Counted from the stretch's first letter, positions 6,789-13,884 are shown. The stretch: DNA of 18,197 nucleotides from 2-01-FULL-45-10 sp964450115 (GCA_964450115.1 CAYVCD010000024.1:1-18197); one strand, 5' to 3'. The notes: a model not told the origin generated them from the letters alone. Translations and numbers: made by a program.

Positions 6789-7976
6789 ATGGAAAAATTC
6801 AGCACAGTAATTATCGGAGGGGGCGCCGGCGGGATAGCGGCGGCTATAAGCGCCAAGCGCCGTGGTCAGTCCGTCGCGATCTGCGACAGGATGCCAAAGC
6901 TCGGCAAGAAGATACTCGCCTCCGGCAACGGCAGATGCAACCTCCTGAATGAGAAATTGGACGAATCGTTCTATAATCCTCCGGCTCGCCCGCTCGTAAG
7001 ATCAATATTTGAAAAATTTGGCCTGGGAGAGATGCAGGGCTTCTTCAAAGAGCTCGGGCTCCAGACATATTCCGAAGACGGGCGGATATTCCCCCGGACG
7101 AACCAATCGTCTTCGGTCATGAAGGTGCTGGAGATGGAGTTGGATAGATTATCAGTGCCCAGAGAGCTCAATTTTGAGGTCAAGGGTATCTCGCATTTGA
7201 ATGGAAAATTCACAATAACATCTAAGGGCGGCAAATCGATAGAATGTGAAAAACTTATAGTGGCCGCCGGAGGCAGGTCTTATCCGGCGCTTGGCTCAGA
7301 CGGAAGTTGTTATAAGATGGTCGAGAATTTGGGGCACAAGATAGTAGAGCCGGTCCCGGCGGCGGTGCCATTAGTATTAAAGGAGAGACTCTGCCATGTG
7401 CTTCAGGGGCAGAAGATAGCGGCGTCAGTAAAATCCATTATAAACCAGAGGACGGTGTGTGAATCCTTTGGAGATCTTCTATTTACGAATTACGGCCTCT
7501 CTGGCACTGCGATCCTCGATGTAAGTGAAGAGATATCCATAGCCATAAACAGGCAGAAGGTAAAAGACGTCCTGGTGTCGGTAGATATGGTGCCGTTCAT
7601 GAATAAGGATGCGTTAAGATCGGAGATATCGAAGAGAATAAAGGATCGTTGGAAGGCGGAGGACCTGCTCGCCGGCATACTTCCCAATAAGTTCCATTTT
7701 GCGTTCGAAGGCAAGGATATGGCTTTCGATGCCGGAAAGATCACAGATGCCGTAAAGAGCAGGATCTTCAAGGTCGTGGAGACGAAGAGATGGAACGAAG
7801 CCGATTTTACGGCCGGAGGCATCGACGTGAAGTATGTCAAGCCGTGCACACTTGAGTCTACGGTAGTAAAAGGGCTTTACTTCGCAGGAGAGATAATAGA
7901 TGTCTGCGGCAAGCGAGGCGGATATAACCTGGCCTGGGCCTGGGCCTCGGGTTTTACGGCAGGTCAAACAGCGTAA
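6789..7976 (+). CDS. HI0933/YhiN-family FAD-dependent oxidoreductase (first of a tandem pair)
   Basis: A 395-residue flavoprotein of the HI0933-like (BaiN/YhiN) family. The FAD-binding motif GGGAGG lies at residues 10-15, followed by the family hallmark LGKKILASGNGRCNLLN, and the C-terminus has the FAD-closing motif GLYFAGEIIDVCGKRGGYN. The family reduces or oxidises unknown substrates; one distant member, BaiN, acts on bile-acid enones, but no such role can be assigned here. It begins one base after the PurF-like stop codon and is followed two bases later by a second, clearly homologous gene, so the pair probably arose by duplication followed by divergence. Confidence 0.88.
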   Translation: MEKFSTVIIGGGAGGIAAAISAKRRGQSVAICDRMPKLGKKILASGNGRCNLLNEKLDESFYNPPARPLVRSIFEKFGLGEMQGFFKELGLQTYSEDGRIFPRTNQSSSVMKVLEMELDRLSVPRELNFEVKGISHLNGKFTITSKGGKSIECEKLIVAAGGRSYPALGSDGSCYKMVENLGHKIVEPVPAAVPLVLKERLCHVLQGQKIAASVKSIINQRTVCESFGDLLFTNYGLSGTAILDVSEEISIAINRQKVKDVLVSVDMVPFMNKDALRSEISKRIKDRWKAEDLLAGILPNKFHFAFEGKDMAFDAGKITDAVKSRIFKVVETKRWNEADFTAGGIDVKYVKPCTLESTVVKGLYFAGEIIDVCGKRGGYNLAWAWASGFTAGQTA

Positions 7977-7978
7977 AT

Positions 7979-9220
7979 ATGAATTCATACGATATAGCGG
8001 TGATAGGAGCGGGCGCGGCGGGCAGCATGGCAGCCATCAGGGCCGGACAATCGGGTAAGAGCGTGATCCTCCTCGAAAGAAATGAGATACTTGGCAAGAA
8101 GATACTCATGACCGGCAGGGGCAGGTGCAATATCACCAACAGCGGAAAGCTCGATACGTTCATAGAGAAGTTCGGGAAGCGACCCGGACAGTTCTTAAGG
8201 AACGCGTTCTACAAATTTTCCAATGAAGATGTCATGGATTTTTTCAAGTCTAAAGGATTGGAATTGAAGTCGGAGAGGCAGGGGCGCGTCTTTCCGCTCT
8301 GTGACAACGCTCGGAGCGTTACACAGGTCCTCGAAAAATGTCTTGAAGAGATTAAGGTCGATGTCAGGTACAAGGTCCGCATAAGAGAGATCAGAAAAGA
8401 CGGTGAAGATTTCATATTGGATACCGACGGCGGGCCTGTCACGGCCAAAATGGTAATACTGGCCACCGGTGGGGCTTCTTATAAAGATACGGGCTCTACC
8501 GGGGATGGTTTTCAGATAGCGCAGGCCCTGGGACACGCGATATTGCCGCTAAAGCCCGGACTTGTGCCGTTGAAGACAAAAGAGACGTGGGTGAAAGAGG
8601 TCCAGGGCCTGACACTAAAGAATATAAGGCTCATATTTGTCGCGGGCAAGAAGAAGATAACGTCGGATGTAGGCGAGCTCCTATTTACGCATTTCGGAGT
8701 ATCCGGGCCTCTTGTTTTGGACTTGAGCGCCGATATAGTTCAGCTATTATCTGAAGAGGGCCAGATGAACTTACTGATAGACCTTAAGCCCGGGATAGAT
8801 AAGACAGAAATGGACGATAAGTTATTACGCGAGATAAAGGAGCACGGCGGCAGGGAGATCAAGACGATGCTTGCCGAAGCTCTTCCTTTAAAACTGGCCC
8901 CCCTGATATTGAGGCTCGTGGAGATAGACCTGCATAAGAAAGTGCATCAGATGAATAAGGACGACAGACGCAAACTCGCCAAGATATTAAAAGAGCTGCC
9001 CCTGACCATAGCCGGGTCGCTGGCTTTAGAAGAAGCTATGGTGACCGTGGGCGGCGTATCCATTAAAGAGATCGATCCGCGCACCATGGGGTCGAGGATC
9101 ATCCCAGGACTGTACTTCGCCGGAGAGGTCATAGAGGGCGGCGCGCCCAGCGGCGGCTATAATCTACAGCAGGCTTTTTCAACAGGATATCTCGCGGGAG
9201 AGAGCGCGGCAAATGCGTAA
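7979..9220 (+). CDS. HI0933/YhiN-family FAD-dependent oxidoreductase (second of a tandem pair)
   Basis: A 413-residue flavoprotein with the same layout as its upstream neighbour: GAGAAG at residues 10-15, then LGKKILMTGRGRCNITN, a middle LLFTHFGVSGPLVLDLS segment and the closing GLYFAGEVIEGGAPSGGYN. It matches the common bacterial YhiN form more closely than the first copy (SGPLVLDLS where the first copy has SGTAILDVS). The final residues before the stop (AFSTGYLAGESAAN) are usual for the family. It overlaps maf by 8 bases. Function is unknown; the two copies differ enough to suggest separate substrates or a heteromer, which is inference only. Confidence 0.9.
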   Translation: MNSYDIAVIGAGAAGSMAAIRAGQSGKSVILLERNEILGKKILMTGRGRCNITNSGKLDTFIEKFGKRPGQFLRNAFYKFSNEDVMDFFKSKGLELKSERQGRVFPLCDNARSVTQVLEKCLEEIKVDVRYKVRIREIRKDGEDFILDTDGGPVTAKMVILATGGASYKDTGSTGDGFQIAQALGHAILPLKPGLVPLKTKETWVKEVQGLTLKNIRLIFVAGKKKITSDVGELLFTHFGVSGPLVLDLSADIVQLLSEEGQMNLLIDLKPGIDKTEMDDKLLREIKEHGGREIKTMLAEALPLKLAPLILRLVEIDLHKKVHQMNKDDRRKLAKILKELPLTIAGSLALEEAMVTVGGVSIKEIDPRTMGSRIIPGLYFAGEVIEGGAPSGGYNLQQAFSTGYLAGESAANA

Positions 9221-9788
9221 TATAATATTAGCTTCGAGATCCAAGGCGCGCAGGAAATTATTAAATGATGTAGGCCTTAAGTTCACCGTCCGCACTTCAA
9301 ACGCAAAAGAGAAGCGCATTATAAAGAGCGGTTGCGGCGAGCTCGTGATGAATAATGCCATGGCGAAGGCCCTCGACGTCGCCGGAAAGACAAAGACAGG
9401 GATAGTCATAGCGGCCGACACCGTGGTCTTAGTCGGTAAAAGGATAATCGGCAAGCCTAAAAGCATCAAAGAGGCCTTGCGCACATTGAGACTCCTTTCA
9501 CGCAAACCTCAGTGGGTATACACCGGCATCGCCGTCATCGATATAGATAAAGGTAAAAGGTACAGATCGTTCGACAAGACAAAAGTCTACATGTATCGCC
9601 TTACCGACAGGGAGATAAAGAACTATTTTAAGAGAGTGTCGCCTTTGGATAAGGCGGGAAGTTTCGATATACAGGGGTTCGGGAGCGTCTTCATAGACCG
9701 CATAGAAGGCTGTTTTTATAATGTGGTGGGGCTTCCCATGGCAAAGTTAGCGAAAATATTAAAGAAGGCGGGTGTCTATGTATTTTAG
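9213..9788 (+). CDS. maf: Maf-family nucleoside triphosphate pyrophosphatase
   Basis: A 191-residue protein of the Maf/YhdE group, which hydrolyses non-canonical or modified NTPs (dTTP/UTP type) to NMP and pyrophosphate and can affect septum formation. The N-terminal LASRSKARRKLL, the catalytic AADTVV (Asp69), the GKP signature and the C-terminal DKAGSFDIQGFG plus GCFYNVVGLPM are all present and in family order; YhdE-type members share DKAG(S/A)YxIQG. Length is standard (about 190-200). Its start lies inside the end of the HI0933-type gene and its end overlaps the next gene, so it is translated as part of the chain. Confidence 0.93.
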   Translation: MRNIILASRSKARRKLLNDVGLKFTVRTSNAKEKRIIKSGCGELVMNNAMAKALDVAGKTKTGIVIAADTVVLVGKRIIGKPKSIKEALRTLRLLSRKPQWVYTGIAVIDIDKGKRYRSFDKTKVYMYRLTDREIKNYFKRVSPLDKAGSFDIQGFGSVFIDRIEGCFYNVVGLPMAKLAKILKKAGVYVF

Positions 9789-10557
9789 CAAAAGGATCGC
9801 CGTATTATTGCTTCTCTTATTCACGGTGGGCTGCGGCAAAGCGAAAGAACTGCCCTCGCCGAACTCTGGATTCGTCGCGACGATAAATGATTATAAATTG
9901 ACCGTGGAGGATTTTAAGGAAGACCTGAAGACCGCTGTGGCGCAAAAGTACCTGGCCGAAGATCCGGCCAAAGCGAAGAGAGATATCCTGGAAGAGCTCA
10001 TAACCAGAAAGATCCTCGTCCAGGAAGCGCAGAGAGAGAACTTTGATAAACAGCCGAACTTCATGAAGGAGATCGAGCGGTATTGGGAGCAGGCCCTGAT
10101 AAAATTTTTCCTTAAGCAAAAGTCGCAGATGCTGATAGGAATGATAAGGGCCGACAAGGGCGAGATCGCCGCCGAGTATGATAGGATGAAGAGACGACTA
10201 CAGATCGAGATCACCATACTGAACGGTAAAGGCGATGTAGTTTCCGCCACAAAGACGGAGTGGATCGCCTATGGCGATCTGCCCAGACGCCTGGAGGATA
10301 TTGTATTCTCGATGAAGGTCGGCCAGGAGAAGAGGAGCATCCCCTACGAAGAGAATATGGCTGTGGTGAAATTAATAAATGAGGAACCCGTGGAAGTGGG
10401 CCCTTTAGAAAAAGTGGAGCCCGAGATAGTAGAGAATATCCTGAACAAGACCAAGGAGGCGGTATTCGAGAAGTGGATCGCCAGCCTCAGGAAGAACGCT
10501 TCAATAAAGATAAACGAAAAAGTGCTCGACGAAATAGAGGTGGACAATGTCAGATAG
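9778..10557 (+). CDS. SurA/PrsA N-domain-like lipoprotein without a parvulin domain
   Basis: A 259-residue protein with a signal sequence (hydrophobic residues 7-17) and lipobox FTVGC, so Cys19 would be lipidated. The first half (VATINDYKLTVEDF, then AKRDILEELITRKILVQEA) matches the SurA/PrsA N-terminal chaperone helices. The following section is short and does not show the conserved parvulin prolyl-isomerase motifs, so it is probably a periplasmic chaperone-like or targeting protein for outer-membrane or secreted proteins rather than an isomerase. The ATG at 9778 is chosen over an in-frame GTG at 9772 because GAAGG (9764-9768) is better spaced. It overlaps maf by 11 bases and the HAMP gene by 11 bases. 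Confidence 0.75.
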   Translation: MYFSKRIAVLLLLLFTVGCGKAKELPSPNSGFVATINDYKLTVEDFKEDLKTAVAQKYLAEDPAKAKRDILEELITRKILVQEAQRENFDKQPNFMKEIERYWEQALIKFFLKQKSQMLIGMIRADKGEIAAEYDRMKRRLQIEITILNGKGDVVSATKTEWIAYGDLPRRLEDIVFSMKVGQEKRSIPYEENMAVVKLINEEPVEVGPLEKVEPEIVENILNKTKEAVFEKWIASLRKNASIKINEKVLDEIEVDNVR

Positions 10558-11089
10558 AAGAAAGAATTATTTCATAAACAGGAAGTTCCAGGCCGGCTTT
10601 ATAATAAAGTTCTGCGTCCTTGTCATAATGGGTACCGCCATATCGGGCGGGGTCGTCTACTGGATGTCCAGGTCGACCGTCACGTCGACTTTTGAGAACT
10701 CCAGGCTCGTCATAAAGAGCACGGCAGATTTTATACTGCCCAGCGTGTTGCTGAGCAGCGCATTTGTTGTGATAGCCATAGGAATAGCCGCCATAGCTAT
10801 CACGCTATTTACCTCTCACAGGATAGCGGGCCCTCTCTACCGTATCGAGAAAGATCTGGAGGAGCTGGCGCGCGGCAATCTCAATGTGCATTTCAATCTC
10901 CGTAAGAATGATGAGATAAAAGTCCTGGCGGATACCCTTAATGATATGACCGGACTCTTCAGAAGGAATATATTGAATGCCTCAAAAGCCATTTCAGAGT
11001 TGGAGGCCGCGCTGAATGCGAATAATATCGATCTGGCCAAAGAGAAGTCGAAAGAACTGAACGGTATTGTGGGTAAATTCAAGACTTAA
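10547..11089 (+). CDS. Two-helix membrane protein with a HAMP domain and no output domain
   Basis: A 180-residue inner-membrane protein. Hydrophobic helices lie at about residues 20-41 and 64-88, with a short outward-facing loop between them of only about 20 residues. They are followed by a clear HAMP linker: the proline-marked SHRIAGPLYRIEKDLEELARGNL and the acidic DEIKVLADTLNDM. The last 45 residues are a helical, coiled-coil-like tail. No kinase, cyclase, GGDEF or methyl-accepting domain follows, and no sensor domain is visible. It may act as a signalling adaptor or scaffold for a separate partner. It overlaps the lipoprotein gene, hinting at a joint envelope role; this is inference. Confidence 0.78.
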   Translation: MSDRRKNYFINRKFQAGFIIKFCVLVIMGTAISGGVVYWMSRSTVTSTFENSRLVIKSTADFILPSVLLSSAFVVIAIGIAAIAITLFTSHRIAGPLYRIEKDLEELARGNLNVHFNLRKNDEIKVLADTLNDMTGLFRRNILNASKAISELEAALNANNIDLAKEKSKELNGIVGKFKT

Positions 11090-11097
11090 GCAAGGCT

Positions 11098-11721
11098 ATG
11101 AAGAAACGTTACCTGACAATGTCTATGGTGCTCCTGGCGTCGTTTAATTATATGCTGCTTCCGGCGGAGTATATAAACAGCGTGACGACATCTCTCGAGA
11201 TGAGCGATGCCATACCCGATCAATATGCAGGCCTGTCAGCGCCGCAAAGCTGGAATACATTCAAGAGCGCCTACTTCACCGTTTACTATCTCCCGCAGAA
11301 CGACCTTAAATCTATAGAAAGAAAGTTGAGGACGAGGACCCTGCCCTCTTTTGGAAGGAATACTTATCCGGACAATGTGAGAAGCTCAGCCGAGAAGATA
11401 GCCTACAGGCTTGATATGCTATTTATCAGGACGAGAGAGCTACTGGATACGTACCCGGATGTACATGTCAACCTCAGGATATTTAAGACGAGGCAGGAGC
11501 TGGATGATGAATACTATAAGATATATAAGAAGGGTAAGGATACGGCCTCTTTTTACGTGAACAAGAACAAGACGATATATGTCTGCGAATCCGACCTGAC
11601 CGACTCCCTGATAGTCCAGGAGATGGCACGAGTCATAGTGGACCAGGATATAGGAGTCATACTGCCGGCCGGCATAAAGAACATGTTCTCTTCATACGTC
11701 AATTCTCATCTGGACGAATGA
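11098..11721 (+). CDS. Secreted gluzincin-like protein with a degenerate HExxH motif (probable pseudo-protease)
   Basis: A 207-residue protein with an N-terminal signal sequence (about residues 1-23, no lipobox). The C-terminal part aligns by eye with a group of small secreted metallopeptidase-like proteins whose pattern is HEMAHxIIDxxF...PxxxxExxxxYVxxHL. Here the site reads QEMARVIVDQ (174-183), so both zinc-binding histidines are replaced (Q174 and R178), while the following LPAGIKNMFSSYVNSHLDE keeps the family shape. It should therefore not bind catalytic zinc. A non-catalytic binding or scaffold role is inferred. It starts 8 bases after the HAMP gene and ends the chain; the leftward gene at 11743 converges on it. 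Confidence 0.6.
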   Translation: MKKRYLTMSMVLLASFNYMLLPAEYINSVTTSLEMSDAIPDQYAGLSAPQSWNTFKSAYFTVYYLPQNDLKSIERKLRTRTLPSFGRNTYPDNVRSSAEKIAYRLDMLFIRTRELLDTYPDVHVNLRIFKTRQELDDEYYKIYKKGKDTASFYVNKNKTIYVCESDLTDSLIVQEMARVIVDQDIGVILPAGIKNMFSSYVNSHLDE

Positions 11722-11742
11722 GGTTTAGGGGGGCGAAGCCGT

Positions 11743-11985
11743 CTATTTGCCGGTCAGGTCCCACCTGGCGGACTCTTCCGTTATGATGAGATCGGCGCCT
11801 GCTCCCGGCACTTCATCATGCGCCAGTTCACCCTCGATCACTCCGTTAAAAAGGGCCCACACGATAGCCTGTGAATAACTCCTCTTATTGATCAGCCTCT
11901 TTACATACCTGACAAGCTCTTTCTTATGAAGCTTCACCAGAAATCTCTGCCTGGGGTTTGCCGCTATATCTACCAGTAGCCTCAA
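11743..11985 (-). CDS. Small basic protein of unknown function, divergent from the XRE-REC regulator
   Basis: An 80-residue protein starting with TTG at 11985, the only start codon in the frame. The start is supported by a strong Shine-Dalgarno (AAGGTGAT, 11991-11998 on the minus strand, 5 bases upstream) and by a near-consensus promoter just beyond it. The first 45 residues are basic and helix-rich (ELVRYVKRLINKRSYSQAIVWALF); the rest is acidic and glycine-rich. I do not recognise a family. It lies tail-to-tail with the pseudo-protease gene and head-to-head with the regulator gene, sharing dyad sites, so regulation by that regulator is plausible. It could be an antitoxin-sized partner or a small regulator, but nothing in the sequence decides this. 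Confidence 0.65.
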   Translation of the reverse strand: MRLLVDIAANPRQRFLVKLHKKELVRYVKRLINKRSYSQAIVWALFNGVIEGELAHDEVPGAGADLIITEESARWDLTGK

Positions 11986-11990
11986 GATAG

Positions 11991-11998
11991 ATCACCTT
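11991..11998 (-). promoter_or_regulatory. Shine-Dalgarno that fixes the TTG start of the small leftward gene
   Basis: On the minus strand this reads AAGGTGAT, matching the 3' end of 16S rRNA over eight bases with one mismatch at the first position, and it lies 5 bases before the TTG at 11985. It is the strongest Shine-Dalgarno seen near any gene in the window, which is why a non-ATG start is accepted. Confidence 0.7.
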
Positions 11999-12010
11999 CT
12001 TTCTATAAAG

Positions 12011-12038
12011 AGTATATCACAGAATGTGATAATGTCAA
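12011..12038 (-). promoter_or_regulatory. Sigma70-type promoter of the small leftward gene
   Basis: On the minus strand TTGACA (plus positions 12033-12038), a 16-base spacer and TATACT (12011-12016) with the extended TGA just before it. Transcription would start near 12004, giving a leader of about 19 bases that holds the Shine-Dalgarno. The spacer contains the perfect dyad at 12015-12031, which overlaps the -10, so a bound repressor would block polymerase. Confidence 0.75.
12015..12031. promoter_or_regulatory. Dyad operator candidate between the divergent promoters (site 1)
   Basis: TATCAC-AGAAT-GTGATA is a perfect 6-bp inverted repeat with a 5-base centre. It lies across the spacer and -10 of the leftward promoter. 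The half-site GTGATA recurs at 12076-12081 in the rightward promoter. Size and shape fit binding by a dimeric XRE-type regulator such as the one encoded at 12092; the pairing is inference. Confidence 0.6.
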
Positions 12039-12055
12039 GGTATAATCACTTTGCG

Positions 12056-12071
12056 TGTTGATTTTTCAACA
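12056..12071. promoter_or_regulatory. Second dyad across the -35 of the regulator promoter
   Basis: TGTTGA-TTTT-TCAACA is a perfect 6-bp inverted repeat that covers the -35 TTGATT of the rightward promoter. Its sequence differs from site 1 (TATCAC...GTGATA), so it may be a site for a different protein, or a chance dyad in an AT-rich segment. Confidence 0.4.
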
Positions 12072-12085
12072 TAGTGTGATATACT
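12058..12085 (+). promoter_or_regulatory. Sigma70-type promoter of the XRE-REC gene, probably giving a leaderless mRNA
   Basis: TTGATT (12058-12063), 16-base spacer and TATACT (12080-12085) with an extended TGA element. The ATG at 12092 is only 6 bases beyond the -10, so the start site would coincide with the start codon and the mRNA would be leaderless. No Shine-Dalgarno is present before 12092, which agrees with this. The -10 region (GTGATATACT) is identical in sequence to that of the leftward promoter. Confidence 0.65.
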
Positions 12086-12091
12086 TATTGG

Positions 12092-12808
12092 ATGAATTTC
12101 GGCGACAGCATAAAGAAGATACGCGAAGAGAAGGGTTTCTCGCAGGAAGAGCTCGCCAAGAAGCTGAATGTCGCCCAGTCCACCGTAGGGATGTGGGAAT
12201 CGGGAAAGCGCACCCCAAAACTCGACGAGCTTAACAGGCTCGCCAGGGTCCTAAAAATAACCGTCAATCGTCTCATCGGACAATCTAAAGAACGCAAGGT
12301 GGAGCTTATCAGTAACGAGATCTATGTTGACGGTGAAAAGATAAGCGATCTCGATGCCACGGATGTGGATGGCGTGGTGGAGTATATCAATGCCGTCAAG
12401 AAGAAGAAGGGCGTGATCCCGCAGACCCCGCCGCCACAGATGAGTCCCCAGGCCAAGAAGATCCTCATCATAGATGACGAGCAGGAGATATGCGAGATGC
12501 TCTATACGTTCCTCGTCCCGCATAACTATAAGGTATTCTTAGCTTTCAACGGACAGATGGGGCTCGAATACTTCGAGGAGATCAGGCCCGACATAGTGCT
12601 ATTGGACCTCAAGATGCCCGATATCGACGGCCTGGAGGTATTGAAGATAATACGTAAAGTGAGCAATGTCCCGGTGATAATCATTACGGGCAACCCGCAG
12701 GATGTCTCCGAGATACACTTGGCGGATCTGGATATAGAGGGCTTTATAGAGAAGCCGATAAGCCTGCAGGCGGTATTGAATTCACTAAAATACCTTATAG
12801 GTGAATGA
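12092..12808 (+). CDS. XRE-family HTH / response-regulator receiver fusion protein
   Basis: A 238-residue regulator in unusual order: an N-terminal Cro/C1-type HTH (residues 5-62, with the SQEELAKKLNVAQSTVGMWE core) and a C-terminal CheY-like receiver (about 122-238). The receiver has the acidic pair D128/D129, the phospho-acceptor D172 in LLDLKMPDIDG, T199 and the EKP lysine K221, so all catalytic residues for phosphorylation are present. A linker with a DGEKISDLDATDVDG segment and a PQTPPPQ run joins them. Most response regulators have the receiver first. No histidine kinase is adjacent. It is expressed from a divergent promoter with dyads and overlaps the PilZ gene region, so autoregulation and phospho-control of a small regulon are inferred. 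Confidence 0.88.
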   Translation: MNFGDSIKKIREEKGFSQEELAKKLNVAQSTVGMWESGKRTPKLDELNRLARVLKITVNRLIGQSKERKVELISNEIYVDGEKISDLDATDVDGVVEYINAVKKKKGVIPQTPPPQMSPQAKKILIIDDEQEICEMLYTFLVPHNYKVFLAFNGQMGLEYFEEIRPDIVLLDLKMPDIDGLEVLKIIRKVSNVPVIIITGNPQDVSEIHLADLDIEGFIEKPISLQAVLNSLKYLIGE

Positions 12809-12819
12809 GGGGTAGCTAT

Positions 12820-13200
12820 ATGAAAGAGAGAAGGAAGTGCGTCAGGGTAAAGAAGTATTTTGCTATAAACATAGTGGCTTGCGACTCGGATGACAAGCAT
12901 ATGCGTTTTGATAAGATAAAGGCAAACCCTAAATATTGCGATGAGTCGGGGTTGGATTTTACTCCCGAAGGCGTAAGGATAATGTGCTCCAAGCCACTGC
13001 CCGAAGAATCAAAGATACAGATGAAGATGCTTATACCCGACGAGGATAACCTGAACCTTATCCGGGCCAACGGCACCATAAAATGGTTTAAACAGGTCAA
13101 GGGCAAATACAAAAAATACTTCATAATCGGCGTTCATTTCAGGGACCTGGCGCAGGACGACAAAGAGAAACTGGTCCGCCTCTGGAAAAAATACAAGTAG
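12820..13200 (+). CDS. PilZ-domain protein, putative c-di-GMP receptor
   Basis: A 126-residue single-domain protein. The RxxxR motif (R5-K-C-V-R9) at the N-terminus and the DFTPEG sequence (D46, T48, G51), a variant of the usual (D/N)xSxxG, are the c-di-GMP-binding elements of PilZ. The following beta strands and the end TIKWFKQV...IGVHFRDL are typical of PilZ proteins. The start at 12820 is chosen because GAGGGG (12807-12812) is well spaced and the PilZ pattern begins directly after it; an in-frame ATG at 12805 would overlap the regulator's stop. Thr in place of Ser in the second motif makes binding less certain. Located immediately after the receiver fusion, it may share that signalling unit. 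Confidence 0.8.
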   Translation: MKERRKCVRVKKYFAINIVACDSDDKHMRFDKIKANPKYCDESGLDFTPEGVRIMCSKPLPEESKIQMKMLIPDEDNLNLIRANGTIKWFKQVKGKYKKYFIIGVHFRDLAQDDKEKLVRLWKKYK

Positions 13201-13210
13201 AGAGGACCAT

Positions 13211-13876
13211 TTGGTAGCGTTCGCCGCATCTTTTATCTTCGTAGTCTTAGCCGAGATGGGAGACAAGACCCAGCTCCTGGCGATGGCTTTCGCCGCAAAG
13301 TACAAAGCATATCAGGTCCTCCTCGCGGTATTCATAGCAACTCTCCTTAATCACGCTCTTGCGGTAGTTGCCGGCCGCGCCCTGACCACTATAATACCTT
13401 TAGATGTGATATCTTTTATCGCGGCCCTATCCTTTGTGATATTCGGCCTATGGACGATCCGCGGCGATAAGCTGGATGGTGAGGAGAAGGGAGCGTCAAA
13501 GTTCGGGCCCGTTCTCACAGTGGCAATAGCGTTCTTTCTTGCGGAGATGGGCGATAAGACACAGCTAGCCACCATAAGCCTTGCCATTGAATATAATAAT
13601 ATGCTGAATGTTCTTATGGGCACCACTCTCGGGATGGTGGTGGCGGACGCGATAGGAATAATCATAGGGATAGTGATGAGGAAGCATATCCCTGAGAAGT
13701 CGATAAAATGGGTCTCTGCCAGCATATTTGTGCTCTTCGGGTTGATCGGGATACACAAAGTACTCTCTCTCAAAATAGACCCCATATATGTATGGATCAT
13801 CATATCGTGCGTCGGCGCATTCTCGATCGCCGCAGCATACCGCATCACCAAATTAAATAGATCCGGTACCCCATAG
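13211..13876 (+). CDS. GDT1/TMEM165 (UPF0016) family cation exporter
   Basis: A 221-residue inner-membrane protein with about six transmembrane helices. Two copies of the family signature EMGDKTQL (first near residue 14, second near residue 113) each begin a three-helix half, the hallmark of this internally duplicated family; the paired motifs bind Mn2+ or Ca2+. Bacterial members such as MneA export manganese. The start is TTG at 13211, with AGAGGA 4 bases before it; no ATG is near. The gene follows the PilZ gene by 10 bases. No manganese riboswitch (yybP-ykoY) is visible upstream, so metal control, if present, must act elsewhere. Confidence 0.88.
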   Translation: MVAFAASFIFVVLAEMGDKTQLLAMAFAAKYKAYQVLLAVFIATLLNHALAVVAGRALTTIIPLDVISFIAALSFVIFGLWTIRGDKLDGEEKGASKFGPVLTVAIAFFLAEMGDKTQLATISLAIEYNNMLNVLMGTTLGMVVADAIGIIIGIVMRKHIPEKSIKWVSASIFVLFGLIGIHKVLSLKIDPIYVWIIISCVGAFSIAAAYRITKLNRSGTP

Positions 13877-13884
13877 ACAATTTA

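Noticed and set aside
9778..10557. Active peptidyl-prolyl isomerase (SurA/PrsA)
   Set aside because: Only the N-terminal chaperone helices are visible; the parvulin core motifs are missing and the section is too short.
10547..11089. Methyl-accepting chemotaxis protein
   Set aside because: HAMP is present but there is no signalling hairpin or methylation region; the protein ends 45 residues after HAMP.
11722..11742. Bidirectional terminator between the convergent genes
   Set aside because: A 21-base gap with only a 3-bp GGC/GCC pairing and no T-run on either strand.
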